Position numbers and translations under genes: made by a program. A DNA stretch of 64,000 bases, taken from NCBI RefSeq assembly GCF_029936995.1, contig NZ_JAPYRE010000001.1, positions 620,001-684,000 of the forward strand, written 5' to 3'. Source of the stretch: Henriciella sp. Its GTDB lineage: Bacteria > Pseudomonadota > Alphaproteobacteria > Caulobacterales > Hyphomonadaceae. The notes below the pieces were generated by a model. That model did not search any database, had not been told where the DNA came from, and saw only the letters and a program-made list of their open reading frames with translations. Shown piece after piece: positions 36,511 to 45,680 of the stretch; within the stretch, counting starts at the first letter, position 1, and each line of letters opens with the position of its first letter.

Positions 36511-38422
36511 CCGGGGTGAGATTGCCTGCCGTATCATGGCGACCTGTCGCCGGCTGGGTGTACGCACGGTTGCGGTTTACTCCGACGCCGATGCTTACGC
36601 CCGTCATGTGCGGCTAGCCGATGAGGCCGTACACGTTGGTGCTGCGCCTGCAAGCGAGAGCTATCTCGACGGCGAGCGCATCATTGCGGCTGCCAGGGCT
36701 TCCGGCGCTGAAGGGATACATCCGGGCTACGGGTTTCTCTCTGAAAATGCCGATTTTGCAGACGCCGTCGTCAAGGCAGGGCTGATCTGGGTTGGCCCAA
36801 AGGCGGAGACGATCCGGTCTATGGGGCTCAAGGACGAGGCCAAGAAGATAGCCGAAGAGGCCGGGGTGCCCGTGCTGCCCGGCTATCGTGGCGAAGCGCA
36901 GGACGCTAAAACGCTGGAAGCCGAGGCCGAACGTATCGGGTATCCGCTCCTGATCAAGGCTGTTGCAGGCGGCGGGGGCCGCGGAATCCGGCTCGTTTCG
37001 CAACGATCGGAGTTGAAGGACGAGCTGGAAAGCGCGACGCGTGAAGCGAAATCCTCCTTCGGGGATGCGCGTGTCATGCTTGAAAAACTGGTCGAGCAGC
37101 CCCGTCATATCGAGGTGCAGGTGTTCGGTGACAGCCACGGAGGTGGCGTCCATCTCTATGAGCGTGACTGTTCGCTCCAGCGCCGTCGCCAGAAGGTTGT
37201 CGAGGAAGCTCCGGCGCCTGGGATGCCGGAAGATGTCCGTAAGGCGATGACAGACGCAGCTGTGCAACTGGCGAAGGCGGTAGGCTATGAAGGCGCCGGC
37301 ACGGTCGAGTTCATTGTCGATGGCGCCCGGCCGCTGGCAAAGGACACTTTCTGGTTCCTTGAAATGAATACCCGCCTGCAGGTCGAGCATCCGGTGACGG
37401 AATACATCACCGGCACGGACCTGGTCGAATGGCAGCTGCGTGTGGCATCGGGTGAAAAAATCCCTCTGGAACAGAAGGATATACCCCTGAATGGACACGC
37501 TATCGAGGCCCGTATCTGTGCGGAAGATCCGGCGGACAATTTCCGGCCTGGCGCAGGGCGGCTCTTCGCTTTCGATCTCGGCAATGTCGAACGCCTCTCT
37601 GAGGACATGGAAGAATTCGGTACCGATGAGATGGGCGACGAATTCAACCAGTATCGGCTCGATACCGGTTTTGGCGCGGGCGATACTGTGCCGGCGGTCT
37701 ATGACTCCATGATCGCCAAGGCCATTGTGAAAAGCTGGGATCGTGAAAGCGCTATTGATGCCCTTTCCGAAAGCCTTGGCCATAGTGTCGTGGCTGGCAT
37801 CCCATGCAATATCAATTTCCTGAAGCGCTGCCTGGACCATGAAGTCTTCCGTTCGGGCGACCACCATGTGAACTGGATCGCTGAAGAAATAGAAACACTC
37901 ACGGCTCGGAATGAGGATGATCGTCGGGCAGCTGCTGACCTTGTCGCGAACGCGCTGTTGCATCCAGTGGGCGATGGGCCGTGGGAGCTGGCGGATGGCT
38001 GGCGAATGAATGCTGCTCCCTGCCGGTCGATACGCCTCAAGGTGGATGGCGAAGTGATGGATCTCACGCCTGATCCCGCGGCTGCAACGCCAATCTGGCA
38101 GGTTGCGGCGATATCGGAGCACAGTTTTGCGGTGTCTGCGGATGGCGAGACCGTTCTCGTGGATGTGCCTGATTACGAGGCTGAGGCCGAAGCTATTGCC
38201 GGGGGTGACAAGGTGTCGGCGCCGATGCCGGGCAAGCTGATCGAGCTGAAAGTGTCTGCCGGCGACCAGGTTCAGAAGGATCAGGTGGTGGCCGTTATGG
38301 AAGCCATGAAGATGGAGCATAGCCTGACGGCCCCGCGCGATGGTGTGGTCAAGGCGACAGGTGCCGGGGTTGGCGAGCAGCTTGGTGAAGGCGCTATGCT
38401 GGTCGAGCTCGAAGAAGTCTGA
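36485..38422 (+). CDS. mccA: Methylcrotonyl-CoA carboxylase biotin-containing subunit
   Basis: A 645-residue alpha subunit with a biotin carboxylase ATP-grasp domain (SLLIANRGEIACRI at the start, KAVAGGGGRGIR, EMNTRLQVEHPVTEYI) and a C-terminal biotinyl domain with EAMKM, Lys609 being the biotinylation site. It carboxylates biotin for MccB in leucine degradation. I place the start at ATG 36485, after AAAGGA, because the conserved N-terminus begins there; the open frame runs nine residues further back. It begins inside the last 26 bases of the DUF817 gene. Together with ivd, mccB and the hydratase it gives four consecutive steps from isovaleryl-CoA to HMG-CoA. Confidence 0.94.
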   Translation: MLKSLLIANRGEIACRIMATCRRLGVRTVAVYSDADAYARHVRLADEAVHVGAAPASESYLDGERIIAAARASGAEGIHPGYGFLSENADFADAVVKAGLIWVGPKAETIRSMGLKDEAKKIAEEAGVPVLPGYRGEAQDAKTLEAEAERIGYPLLIKAVAGGGGRGIRLVSQRSELKDELESATREAKSSFGDARVMLEKLVEQPRHIEVQVFGDSHGGGVHLYERDCSLQRRRQKVVEEAPAPGMPEDVRKAMTDAAVQLAKAVGYEGAGTVEFIVDGARPLAKDTFWFLEMNTRLQVEHPVTEYITGTDLVEWQLRVASGEKIPLEQKDIPLNGHAIEARICAEDPADNFRPGAGRLFAFDLGNVERLSEDMEEFGTDEMGDEFNQYRLDTGFGAGDTVPAVYDSMIAKAIVKSWDRESAIDALSESLGHSVVAGIPCNINFLKRCLDHEVFRSGDHHVNWIAEEIETLTARNEDDRRAAADLVANALLHPVGDGPWELADGWRMNAAPCRSIRLKVDGEVMDLTPDPAAATPIWQVAAISEHSFAVSADGETVLVDVPDYEAEAEAIAGGDKVSAPMPGKLIELKVSAGDQVQKDQVVAVMEAMKMEHSLTAPRDGVVKATGAGVGEQLGEGAMLVELEEV

Positions 38423-38518
38423 ATTCGGCCTTATTCAGCCTGTCTAAGAAATCTCGGAGTGGCCGGGGCATGTATTTGTAAATGAGCCAGCCAGGACGGC
38501 TGGAGCCGGAGGTTTTAT

Positions 38519-39250
38519 TTGTCGTTTGGACTTGTATTGGCGCTGGCGTTCGAACTGTCTGTGCAGACAGGACCGATAGACCGGGCACTACAGGCGACCG
38601 AAGTGCCGGAGACATTCAGGGCGGCATTCACCGTACGTCTCAACAGTGACAATGCGATGCGTGAACTGCGCTTCGATCCGCGGCTTGAAGAGGCCAGTCA
38701 GTGGCAGCTGGTGTCTTCTGAGGGCAAGGATGACGATCTCGATGATGCCGTCTCGGCGTGGCAGGATGAGACGGTGCCTGATGGGCGGCTTTTCCCTGGC
38801 GGTCTGAGAGGAAGTCTAGGCAACCGCGTTGATGTCAATGATTACGGTAAAGCTTGGCGTATTGAGTTTCAGCACATTCCCTACTTCAATAATGATAATG
38901 TCGATTCCGGGTTCGCCAGCCACATCGATGCCGCTCTCTGGATGGAGCCGCGGACAGCCCGCGTGATGCGACTGGATTACAGTCTGCCGGAACCTGTCCG
39001 AGGCCCCGAAGGTGTGCGTCTGGTCGAATTCGAACAGTCTTTCATTCTCGAAAGCGACCCGGTCTGGGGCTTGTCCTATGTGTCTTCGTTTGCCGTCGAT
39101 ATCGAAGCTGAGGGCCGCTACCGCAGGACCGAGCGCGACTATGTTGCCCAGGTCACTTCGGTAGAGTTCTTCTTTTCAAGTCCCGAAGCCGAAGCCAGAT
39201 TCAAGGCCCAGCGGCAAACTGGCACTGGTCCGGACCTCGCTGAGCGTTAG
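38519..39250 (+). CDS. Hypothetical protein, probably exported
   Basis: A 243-residue protein with a short hydrophobic N-terminus (MSFGLVLALAFELSVQ) that could be a signal peptide, followed by acidic, beta-rich sequence without cysteines. The start is probably the TTG at 38519, since GGAGG lies seven bases upstream and no ATG is available. It includes RLNSDNAMRELRFDPRLEE, YGKAWRIEFQHIPYFNNDN, RVMRLDYSLPEPVRGPEGV and a C-terminal TSVEFFFSSPEAEARF. I do not recognise the family. It is followed after ten bases by the DUF1489 gene, so the two are likely co-transcribed. Confidence 0.72.
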   Translation: MSFGLVLALAFELSVQTGPIDRALQATEVPETFRAAFTVRLNSDNAMRELRFDPRLEEASQWQLVSSEGKDDDLDDAVSAWQDETVPDGRLFPGGLRGSLGNRVDVNDYGKAWRIEFQHIPYFNNDNVDSGFASHIDAALWMEPRTARVMRLDYSLPEPVRGPEGVRLVEFEQSFILESDPVWGLSYVSSFAVDIEAEGRYRRTERDYVAQVTSVEFFFSSPEAEARFKAQRQTGTGPDLAER

Positions 39251-39260
39251 AGTCACGCCT

Positions 39261-39677
39261 GTGACGATGCACATGATCAAACTCTGTGTCGGGGCAGGCG
39301 AAATCGCTGACCTTGAGGCGTGGCAGAAACGTGTCATGCAACGCGCGCCCCTGCCTGTACACCATACCCGCATGGTGCCGAAGAAGATTGATGAGCTTCT
39401 GGATGGAGGCTCCATATACTGGGTGATCAAGGGCATTATACAGGTACGCCAGTCATTCTCCGATATCCGCGTGATAGATGACCGTAACGGCAAGCGTGCC
39501 TGTGAGCTTGTATTCGATCCGGAACTCATTCCTGTCGACCCGACACCGAAGCGTCCTTTCCAGGGCTGGCGTTATCTGAAACCCGTAGAAGCACCGGCTG
39601 ATCTGAAGCAGGGCAAGCAGGGCGATGACATTCCGCCAGACCTCCATGCCAAGCTCAAGGATGCAATGGTCTGGTAG
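39261..39677 (+). CDS. DUF1489 family protein
   Basis: A 138-residue protein of the alphaproteobacterial DUF1489 family: HMIKLCVGAGEIADLEAWQ, HHTRMVPKKIDELLDGGSIYWVIKG, RQSFSDIRVIDD, ACELVFDPELIPVDPTPKRPFQGWRYL. All of these blocks are typical. The function is unknown. GTG 39261, ATG 39267 and ATG 39273 are possible starts; the family usually begins a few residues before IKLCVG, which fits any of them. A bidirectional terminator follows. Confidence 0.88.
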   Translation: MTMHMIKLCVGAGEIADLEAWQKRVMQRAPLPVHHTRMVPKKIDELLDGGSIYWVIKGIIQVRQSFSDIRVIDDRNGKRACELVFDPELIPVDPTPKRPFQGWRYLKPVEAPADLKQGKQGDDIPPDLHAKLKDAMVW

Positions 39678-39686
39678 GACAGGCCA

Positions 39687-39722
39687 CAAAAAAAGCCCTC
39701 ATCTAGAATGAGGGCTTTTCCT
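39687..39722. terminator. Bidirectional terminator between DUF1489 and clpA
   Basis: A perfect 12-base stem AAAAGCCCTCAT (39691-39702) / ATGAGGGCTTTT (39708-39719) with loop CTAGA, flanked by A runs on one side and T runs on the other, so it can stop transcripts from both convergent genes. Confidence 0.92.
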
Positions 39723-39740
39723 GATTTGCAGGGCAGGGGC

Positions 39741-42062
39741 CTAGTCGACCTGTTCGGGCTTGCCCTTTTTCTTGGGCTTGGACTTCTTGCCCTTGTCTTC
39801 GATGTACTCGAAAGACAGTTTTTTCGCGTCGTCCTTGTCGGTGTCGATCTTGACCGCACCGCCTTTGGCGAGCTTGCCAAAGAGGAGCTCCTCGGCCATC
39901 GGCTTCTTGACGTGCTCCTGAATGGTGCGTGCCAGTGGCCGGGCGCCGAACTCTTCGTCGAAGCCGCGTTCGGCCAGCCAGTCACGGGCCGCATCACTGA
40001 GTTCGATCGTGACATTGCGGTCGGCCAGCTGGACTTCGAGTTGCAGGACGAATTTCTCGACGACACGTTCGATGATTTCCTGTGTCAGGCCACCGAACAT
40101 GATGGTGGAGTCGAGACGGTTGCGGAACTCCGGCGTGAAGAGGCGCTTCAGGGCATCTTCCTGCTCGTCTGTCTTCTTGCCGCGGCCGAAGCCGATGGAG
40201 TTCTTCGCCGCGTCAGAGGCGCCGGCATTCGTCGTCATGATCACGATCACGTTGCGGAAATCGACCTGACGGCCATTAGCGTCGGTGAGCGAACCATTGT
40301 CCATCACCTGAAGCAGGATGTTGAACAGGTCCTGGTGGGCCTTCTCGATCTCGTCGAGCAGGAGCACACAGTGCGGATGCTGCATGACGCCGTCGGTCAG
40401 CAGGCCGCCCTGGTCGAAGCCGACATAGCCGGGCGGCGCGCCGATCAGGCGGGAGACAGTGTGGCGCTCCATGTATTCCGACATGTCGAAGCGCAGCAGT
40501 TCCACGCCCATGATTGAGGCGAGCTGGCGGGCAACTTCGGTCTTGCCGACACCGGTCGGGCCGGTGAACAGGTAGGAGCCGATTGGCTTGTTCGGCTCGC
40601 GAAGGCCGGCGCGGGCGAGCTTGATCGATGAGGACAGCGCCTCGATCGCCTGGTCCTGTCCATACACCACACGCTTGAGGTCCGGCTCGAGATTCTTGAG
40701 CGCGGCGGCGTCGTCCTTGGAGACCTGCTTGGGAGGAATTCGCGCGATCTTGGCGATGATCGCCTCGACTTCCTTCGTGCCGATCTGCTTGCGCCGGCGG
40801 CTTTCCGGGATCAGCCACTGGGTGGCCCCGGCTTCGTCGATCACGTCGATGGCCTTGTCTGGCAGCTTACGGTCGTTGATATACCGTGCTGAAAGCTCGA
40901 CGGCCGTCTTGATCGCTTCATTAGTGTAACGCAGGCCATGAAACTCCTCGAAGACCGGTTTCAGGCCGGTGAGGATTTTCACGGCATCCGGCACGGACGG
41001 TTCGACGACATCCACCTTGCGGAAACGGCGGGCAAGCGCGCGGTCTTTTTCGAAGTGCTGCTTGAACTCCTTGAAGGTCGTCGAGCCCATGCAACGGACT
41101 TCGCCGCTCTGCAGGGCAGGCTTGAGGAGGTTCGAGGCATCCATCGCGCCGCCTGACGTCGCGCCAGCCCCGATCACGGTATGAATCTCGTCGATGAACA
41201 GGATGCCTTTCTCCTGTTCGCCGACTTCCTTCATGACCGCCTTCAGGCGTTCCTCGAAATCACCGCGATAACGCGTTCCCGCAAGCAGGGCCCCCATATC
41301 GAGCGCCCAGATGACGGCGTCTTCCAAAATTTCCGGGACCTCGCCATCGACAATCTTCTTGGCAAGGCCTTCGGCGATGGCGGTCTTGCCAACGCCAGGG
41401 TCGCCAACGAGAACCGGGTTATTCTTGGACCGGCGGCACAGCACTTCGATGCAGCGCTCGATTTCGAAATTTCGCCCGATCAGCGGGTCAATCTTGCCCT
41501 GTTTGGCTTTCTCATTGAGGTTCACGCAATAGGCTTCGAGGGCTTCCTTGGCCGGGCCCTGTTTCTGCTGCTGCTCGGTTTCTTCGGCGCCGCGTGGCGT
41601 GGAGCTGCGGGACATGCCTGGAGACTTGGCAAGGCCGTGCGAGACGAAATTGACAGCATCATAGCGCGTCATGTCCTGCTCCTGCAGGAAATAGGCGGCA
41701 TGGCTTTCGCGTTCGGAGAAGATGGAAATAAGCACGTTTGCGCCGGAGACTTCATCGCGTCCCGAACTCTCCACGTGCAGGATGGCGCGCTGGACGACAC
41801 GCTGGAAGGCAGCTGTCGGCTGCACGCTCACGGCCGGGTTATCGGTAATGAGGCTTGATAGTTCCTCGTCAATATATTGCGTCAGGGACTGGCGCAGCAG
41901 GTTGATGTCGACCTTGCAGGCCGTCATCACTTCCACCGCGTCAGTATCTTCCGTCAGCGCCAGGAGCAGGTGTTCGAGCGTTGAGTATTCGTGCGAACGC
42001 TCCCCGGCCAGGTTGAGGGCCTTTTCAAGGGCATTTTCGAGGCTATCGGTCAGTGAAGGCAT
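39741..42062 (-). CDS. clpA: ATP-dependent Clp protease ATP-binding subunit ClpA
   Basis: A 773-residue Hsp100 unfoldase that feeds proteins into ClpP. It has the N-terminal Clp repeat domain (about 1-145), the first AAA+ with Walker A GDPGVGKT and Walker B ILFIDEIHT, the second AAA+ with GPTGVGKT, LLLDEIEKAH and the sensor region, and a C-terminal small domain. The ClpP-binding loop IGFGRGKK (IGF) is present, so it should work with ClpP rather than be a disaggregase like ClpB; the ClpB middle coiled coil is absent. clpS lies six bases upstream, giving a clpS-clpA operon for N-end-rule substrates. Confidence 0.96.
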   Translation of the reverse strand: MPSLTDSLENALEKALNLAGERSHEYSTLEHLLLALTEDTDAVEVMTACKVDINLLRQSLTQYIDEELSSLITDNPAVSVQPTAAFQRVVQRAILHVESSGRDEVSGANVLISIFSERESHAAYFLQEQDMTRYDAVNFVSHGLAKSPGMSRSSTPRGAEETEQQQKQGPAKEALEAYCVNLNEKAKQGKIDPLIGRNFEIERCIEVLCRRSKNNPVLVGDPGVGKTAIAEGLAKKIVDGEVPEILEDAVIWALDMGALLAGTRYRGDFEERLKAVMKEVGEQEKGILFIDEIHTVIGAGATSGGAMDASNLLKPALQSGEVRCMGSTTFKEFKQHFEKDRALARRFRKVDVVEPSVPDAVKILTGLKPVFEEFHGLRYTNEAIKTAVELSARYINDRKLPDKAIDVIDEAGATQWLIPESRRRKQIGTKEVEAIIAKIARIPPKQVSKDDAAALKNLEPDLKRVVYGQDQAIEALSSSIKLARAGLREPNKPIGSYLFTGPTGVGKTEVARQLASIMGVELLRFDMSEYMERHTVSRLIGAPPGYVGFDQGGLLTDGVMQHPHCVLLLDEIEKAHQDLFNILLQVMDNGSLTDANGRQVDFRNVIVIMTTNAGASDAAKNSIGFGRGKKTDEQEDALKRLFTPEFRNRLDSTIMFGGLTQEIIERVVEKFVLQLEVQLADRNVTIELSDAARDWLAERGFDEEFGARPLARTIQEHVKKPMAEELLFGKLAKGGAVKIDTDKDDAKKLSFEYIEDKGKKSKPKKKGKPEQVD

Positions 42063-42068
42063 AGGCTT

Positions 42069-42440
42069 CTAATCCTCTTTCTCCATCGTGCATTGCAGAG
42101 GATGCTCGTTACGCCGCGCCAGGTCCATGACCTGAGCCACTTTCGTTTCAGCGACTTCGAAAGTGTATACACCACATACACCCACACCTTTCTGATGTAC
42201 GTGCAGCATGATGCGTGTCGCTTGTTCGCGATTCTTGTTGAAGAATTGCTCCAGGACGAAGACCACGAACTCCATGGGCGTGTAATCGTCGTTAAGTAGC
42301 AGAACCCGGTACATGGACGGCTTCTTCGTCTTGACCCGGGTTTCGGTCGCCAGGCCAGGCCCGTCCGTGTCGCCCGTCTTTGCCGGTCCGGTAGGATCTT
42401 CCGGTTCCGCGAGCCTTGGTCTGTCGTCTCTAGCCATCAT
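42069..42440 (-). CDS. clpS: ATP-dependent Clp protease adaptor ClpS
   Basis: A 123-residue ClpS that recognises destabilising N-terminal residues and delivers such proteins to ClpA. Core motifs: [20 protein letters not shown] (Asp-Asp of the N-degron pocket), [19 protein letters not shown]. The start is set at ATG 42440 (MMARDDRP); the open frame goes on for 21 more residues, but the extra part has no family similarity. A long N-terminal extension of about 40 residues, rich in Gly, Asp and Pro, precedes the fold. Confidence 0.93.
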   Translation of the reverse strand: MMARDDRPRLAEPEDPTGPAKTGDTDGPGLATETRVKTKKPSMYRVLLLNDDYTPMEFVVFVLEQFFNKNREQATRIMLHVHQKGVGVCGVYTFEVAETKVAQVMDLARRNEHPLQCTMEKED

Positions 42441-42499
42441 GGTAAAAAGATATGGTTTGCATTTGGCAATTTTAAGCCTGAACAGGTGAACATCACTGC

Positions 42500-42916
42500 T
42501 CAAACTGTTGTTTGTGTGTATTGATTCAACTCCCGCAGCAGCAGTTCAACCCTTTTACGGTTCGCACCAAGGTCATGATAGCCGACTCGCGAGCGCGAAT
42601 AGATGGCCAGTTGCGATTTTTCTTGTGAGTTGACGTCAGGAATGACGCGAATGGCGATATCGTCCTTGAATTTAAGGACTTTTGTCGTGGCAATGCATTC
42701 TATCTGCCGGGCAGTTTCATCATTTAAATGAACCGACCAGTGATCGTATGCGCCTACAAGGAGGCTGATTTCAGCAAAAAGCCTGTCGGGTGAAAGCAGG
42801 AAGATTGGCGACTCTATATCAGGCGTTGCATGCCCGCAGAGCCATTTCGGCGCCAGCAGGCATGTATTCGGCGAGGTTGGCCGATGCAGGGTTTCGAAGT
42901 TCACCCGCTCATCCAT
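42500..42916 (-). CDS. DUF1499 family protein
   Basis: A 138-residue protein with the DUF1499 C-terminal signature: [40 protein letters not shown] and an N-terminal PNTCLLAP that matches the usual 'PN..L..P' start. The family has no assigned function. It lacks the signal peptide/membrane helix seen in many relatives. It lies upstream of clpS in the same direction with a 59-base gap, so it may share its promoter. Confidence 0.8.
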   Translation of the reverse strand: MDERVNFETLHRPTSPNTCLLAPKWLCGHATPDIESPIFLLSPDRLFAEISLLVGAYDHWSVHLNDETARQIECIATTKVLKFKDDIAIRVIPDVNSQEKSQLAIYSRSRVGYHDLGANRKRVELLLRELNQYTQTTV

Positions 42917-42974
42917 GAGTTAATCCTAGCGTCTGCAAATGCTCCCGTATGCAGTCTTCTACAGCTGCCACATA

Positions 42975-43010
42975 AGAAAATGGCCGGCTGCAATCACAGC
43001 CGGCCATTCT
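42975..43010 (-). terminator. Terminator downstream of the phasin gene
   Basis: A perfect 12-base stem AATGGCCGGCTG (42979-42990) / CAGCCGGCCATT (42997-43008) with loop CAATCA. On the minus strand it is followed by TTTTCTTATG, so it should end the phasin transcript 28 bases after the stop. Confidence 0.88.
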
Positions 43011-43036
43011 ATCAACTTGCCTGATTTGTGGTCAGA

Positions 43037-43462
43037 TCAGGATGCTTTTGCTTTTGGCGCGGCCTTCTTGGCCTCATCCATGACGCCCTTGGCATAGCCT
43101 GAAAACGGCTCCATGCAGTCTTTCATTGCGGTAGAATAGATACCGGCCAGTTCATTAAGCCCGTCCATCTGTGCCTGAAAGGCGTTGCGGAAATAGCTGG
43201 ACTGGATTTCGACGGCTTCATCCATTGTTTTCGCACCGGCCAGCGTCTTGCCGGTTTCTACCGTCATGCTGACGCGGTCCTGCGCCTGACGCATCATGGC
43301 CGCACTGACATCCTGGAAACTTTTCACCGACGCTTTCGCGCTTGCGGTGCTGGCAGTCATTGCGTCCTTGCCCATGTCGCCAAACTGGGTGGCGAAGGGA
43401 AATGCTTTGGTGAAAGTCTCGGGGTTGAAGGCCCCAAACATGTTTGTTTCGGTCTTGGCCAT
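43037..43462 (-). CDS. Phasin family protein
   Basis: A 141-residue amphipathic helical protein of the phasin type, which coats polyhydroxyalkanoate granules or acts as a small cytoplasmic helper. It has MAKTETNMFGAFNPETFTKAF, long Ala/Ser/Met-rich helices with AMMRQAQDRVSMTVETGKTL, a YFRNAFQAQMDGLNELAGIYSTAMKDCMEPF block and a Lys/Ala-rich tail (AKKAAPKAKAS). Length is normal. No PHA synthase is nearby, so a PHA role is by family only. It is monocistronic, with its own terminator. Confidence 0.85.
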   Translation of the reverse strand: MAKTETNMFGAFNPETFTKAFPFATQFGDMGKDAMTASTASAKASVKSFQDVSAAMMRQAQDRVSMTVETGKTLAGAKTMDEAVEIQSSYFRNAFQAQMDGLNELAGIYSTAMKDCMEPFSGYAKGVMDEAKKAAPKAKAS

Positions 43463-43678
43463 GAGAACACTCCTTTGGTGAGGAGTATATAGACCATGAT
43501 GTTCGCGGTTGCAACATTTATTGTGCGCCGCACAAAAATGGCCATGACGGCTCGGAGGTACTGCACATTCGGCCTCTTCTTGAGGGTGTGGTTAACGACT
43601 GGATAATACAATTTGGCCACCCTATGATCGAATCTTCGGCGGGCCGGGGTTCACAACGTTCTGGGACGGAGGAAATCC

Positions 43679-44665
43679 ATGGCAATTCGTGCTGGCGGTA
43701 AGGGGATACGGGCAGCTCTCGGTGCAATCGCGCTCATCGTTGTTTGTGCGCCGGCCGCAATCGCAGAGAAATACGCATCCATTGTTGTCGATGCTGATAC
43801 CAATGAAGTCCTTCACGCCAGGCATGCAGACACAGCCCGGTTTCCCGCCTCCATGACCAAGGCGATGACGCTCTACATGCTGTTCGATGCACTCAAGGCT
43901 GGCGAGGTCACATTCGACGAAAAGCTCAAAGTATCTCGTCACGCTGCTTCCCAGCCACCTTCCGCGCTCAGGCTGAGCGTCGGTTCGACGATAAGTGTGC
44001 GTGATGCGATCGATGCGCTTGTGACGAAGTCGGCAAATGACGTTGCTGCCGTCGTCGCAGAACGGCTTGGCGGCACAGAATCCCGCTTTGGAACCCTGAT
44101 GACCGCAAAAGCCAAGTCAATGGGTATGAAGAATACGATCTTCCGCAATGCGTCCGGCCTGCCGGATGATCAGCAGGTGTCGACAGCTCGTGATATGGCA
44201 ATCCTCGCGGAACGCTTGCTTGAGGATCATGCGGACTATTACCACTATTTTTCACGTCAGAGTTTCAAGTGGGGCAGCCGTACCTACGGCAATCACAACA
44301 ACCTCCTCGATAGCGTTGATGGGGTCGACGGAATCAAGACGGGCTACACGCGGGCGTCCGGCTTCAACCTGATGGCTTCTGCCAAACGTGACGGGCGACG
44401 CATCATTGCAATCATGTTCGGCGGATCGACATCGAAATCACGCGATGCTCATGTCGCAGACTTGATCGAGGCGGCTTATGAAAGCTTCGACGAGAACAGT
44501 GAGCCTGATGAACTGAAAGCAGATTATGCCTTCAGCGCGCTCCAGTCCCCGATCAATCCGGATGGGGCCGCGATGCCGATGCTGAACGGGCAGGTCTTCG
44601 CACCCAAGCCGGTTGGCGAAGGCGATGAGAGCGGCAGCTTTGAAGAGCTGGTCCCCGCCGAGTAG
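43679..44665 (+). CDS. D-alanyl-D-alanine carboxypeptidase (PBP5/6-like)
   Basis: A 328-residue low-molecular-mass penicillin-binding protein that removes the terminal D-Ala of peptidoglycan stem peptides. The signal peptide ends at about AIAEK, then the active-site Ser58-Met-Thr-Lys61, Ser118-Ala-Asn120 and Lys220-Thr-Gly222 motifs appear in the right order and spacing. After the catalytic domain, which ends at about residue 265, there is a short acidic tail rather than the beta-sheet domain and amphipathic anchor of E. coli PBP5. AGGAAA precedes the ATG. A strong terminator follows. Confidence 0.93.
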   Translation: MAIRAGGKGIRAALGAIALIVVCAPAAIAEKYASIVVDADTNEVLHARHADTARFPASMTKAMTLYMLFDALKAGEVTFDEKLKVSRHAASQPPSALRLSVGSTISVRDAIDALVTKSANDVAAVVAERLGGTESRFGTLMTAKAKSMGMKNTIFRNASGLPDDQQVSTARDMAILAERLLEDHADYYHYFSRQSFKWGSRTYGNHNNLLDSVDGVDGIKTGYTRASGFNLMASAKRDGRRIIAIMFGGSTSKSRDAHVADLIEAAYESFDENSEPDELKADYAFSALQSPINPDGAAMPMLNGQVFAPKPVGEGDESGSFEELVPAE

Positions 44666-44686
44666 CTGCAGGATCATGACGTTAAC

Positions 44687-44721
44687 TAGAAAACGCCCAC
44701 CAGTTCTGGTGGGCGTTTTCA
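44687..44721. terminator. Bidirectional terminator between the carboxypeptidase and mipZ genes
   Basis: A perfect 14-base stem AAAACGCCCACCAG (44690-44703) / CTGGTGGGCGTTTT (44706-44719) with a two-base centre, T-rich on both strands. It serves the two convergent genes. Confidence 0.92.
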
Positions 44722-44749
44722 TTTGTCCAGGGCGTGTCTTGCGATGGGT

Positions 44750-45640
44750 TCAGAAGGTGATCTCTGCCCCTGCAAGCGCTGGTAGCTTGAGCAGGATAAC
44801 CAGGTCCCTCAGTTCCTGTCGGGCGGCTACATGGCTCATCGTGAAGGCAATGTTCGAGCCGCGCTCCGTGAGGTCCAGAAGGGTCAACCCGGCGGGGAAC
44901 AGTTCGCGATAGATCACACGTTCGGACAGGCCCGGTCCAAGCCGAAACCCGATCCGCTTCGAGAGGTTGTTCAGTGCCTCCCCAACCTTCTGCTTGTTGC
45001 GCGCTTCCAGTGGCGAAACGCGGTTGCGCATCACAATCCAGTCAATCGGTTTGCGTGATTCCTGGGCCTTCTTCTTGCGGCAGTTCCAGACCATTTCCGA
45101 GTAGAAGCTGGGCCGGATAACTTCGAGCGTCTGCGGATTTACGTCACCCAGCAGGTCGAAGTCGACAAAGCTGTCATTCAGGGGCGTCACCAGTGTGTCG
45201 GCAACGGTATGCGCAAGCCGGGCGAGGAAGGTGTCGCCGCCTGGCACGTCGATTATGATAACGTCGCAAACCGCTTTCAGGCGTTTGATGGCGCCCAGTA
45301 ACCGCTCCGACTCTTCACGTTCGGCGGCGTCGAGGTCGCGTTCAGTGCTGGCATCCACGCGGATGATTTCCGGAATGGGAAGCTTCGAGCCGGTTGACTG
45401 GACCCAGCGCAGGCGGTTTTCGAGGTAGCGCGTGAGCGTTCTCTGGCGCACATCCAGATCGATCACTCCGACGCGCTGGTTCATGCGCATGAGCGCGACG
45501 GACATGTGCATGGCGACGGTGGACTTGCCGGCACCACCTTTTTCATTGCCAACGACGATCACACGAGCGTCGGTGTCTGAGGTCTGCCTTAGAGAATGAG
45601 GGGTCTTCTGATCCACTGTGCCGAATCCATCTGCTGGCAT
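44750..45640 (-). CDS. mipZ: MipZ, ParA-family division-plane positioning ATPase
   Basis: A 296-residue P-loop ATPase matching MipZ of Caulobacter: VIVVGNEKGGAGKST with the deviant Walker A (34-41), DLDVRQRTLTRYLENR, VIIIDVPGGDTFLARLAHT and SFVDFDLLGDV. MipZ binds the ParB-origin complex, forms a bipolar gradient and inhibits FtsZ away from mid-cell, so it couples chromosome segregation to division. A 25-residue N-terminal extension precedes the conserved start. ATG 45640 has TGGAG eight bases upstream. An unidentified gene lies 40 bases upstream in the same direction, probably in the same transcript. Confidence 0.94.
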   Translation of the reverse strand: MPADGFGTVDQKTPHSLRQTSDTDARVIVVGNEKGGAGKSTVAMHMSVALMRMNQRVGVIDLDVRQRTLTRYLENRLRWVQSTGSKLPIPEIIRVDASTERDLDAAEREESERLLGAIKRLKAVCDVIIIDVPGGDTFLARLAHTVADTLVTPLNDSFVDFDLLGDVNPQTLEVIRPSFYSEMVWNCRKKKAQESRKPIDWIVMRNRVSPLEARNKQKVGEALNNLSKRIGFRLGPGLSERVIYRELFPAGLTLLDLTERGSNIAFTMSHVAARQELRDLVILLKLPALAGAEITF

Positions 45641-45680
45641 CTGTGTCTACTCCACTTGGCCTTGCATCAGGGTGCCGTTG

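Noticed and set aside
36614-38320. A 568-codon open frame antisense to mccA.
   Set aside because: Same artefact: mccA is clearly real and the antisense translation has no recognisable domain.
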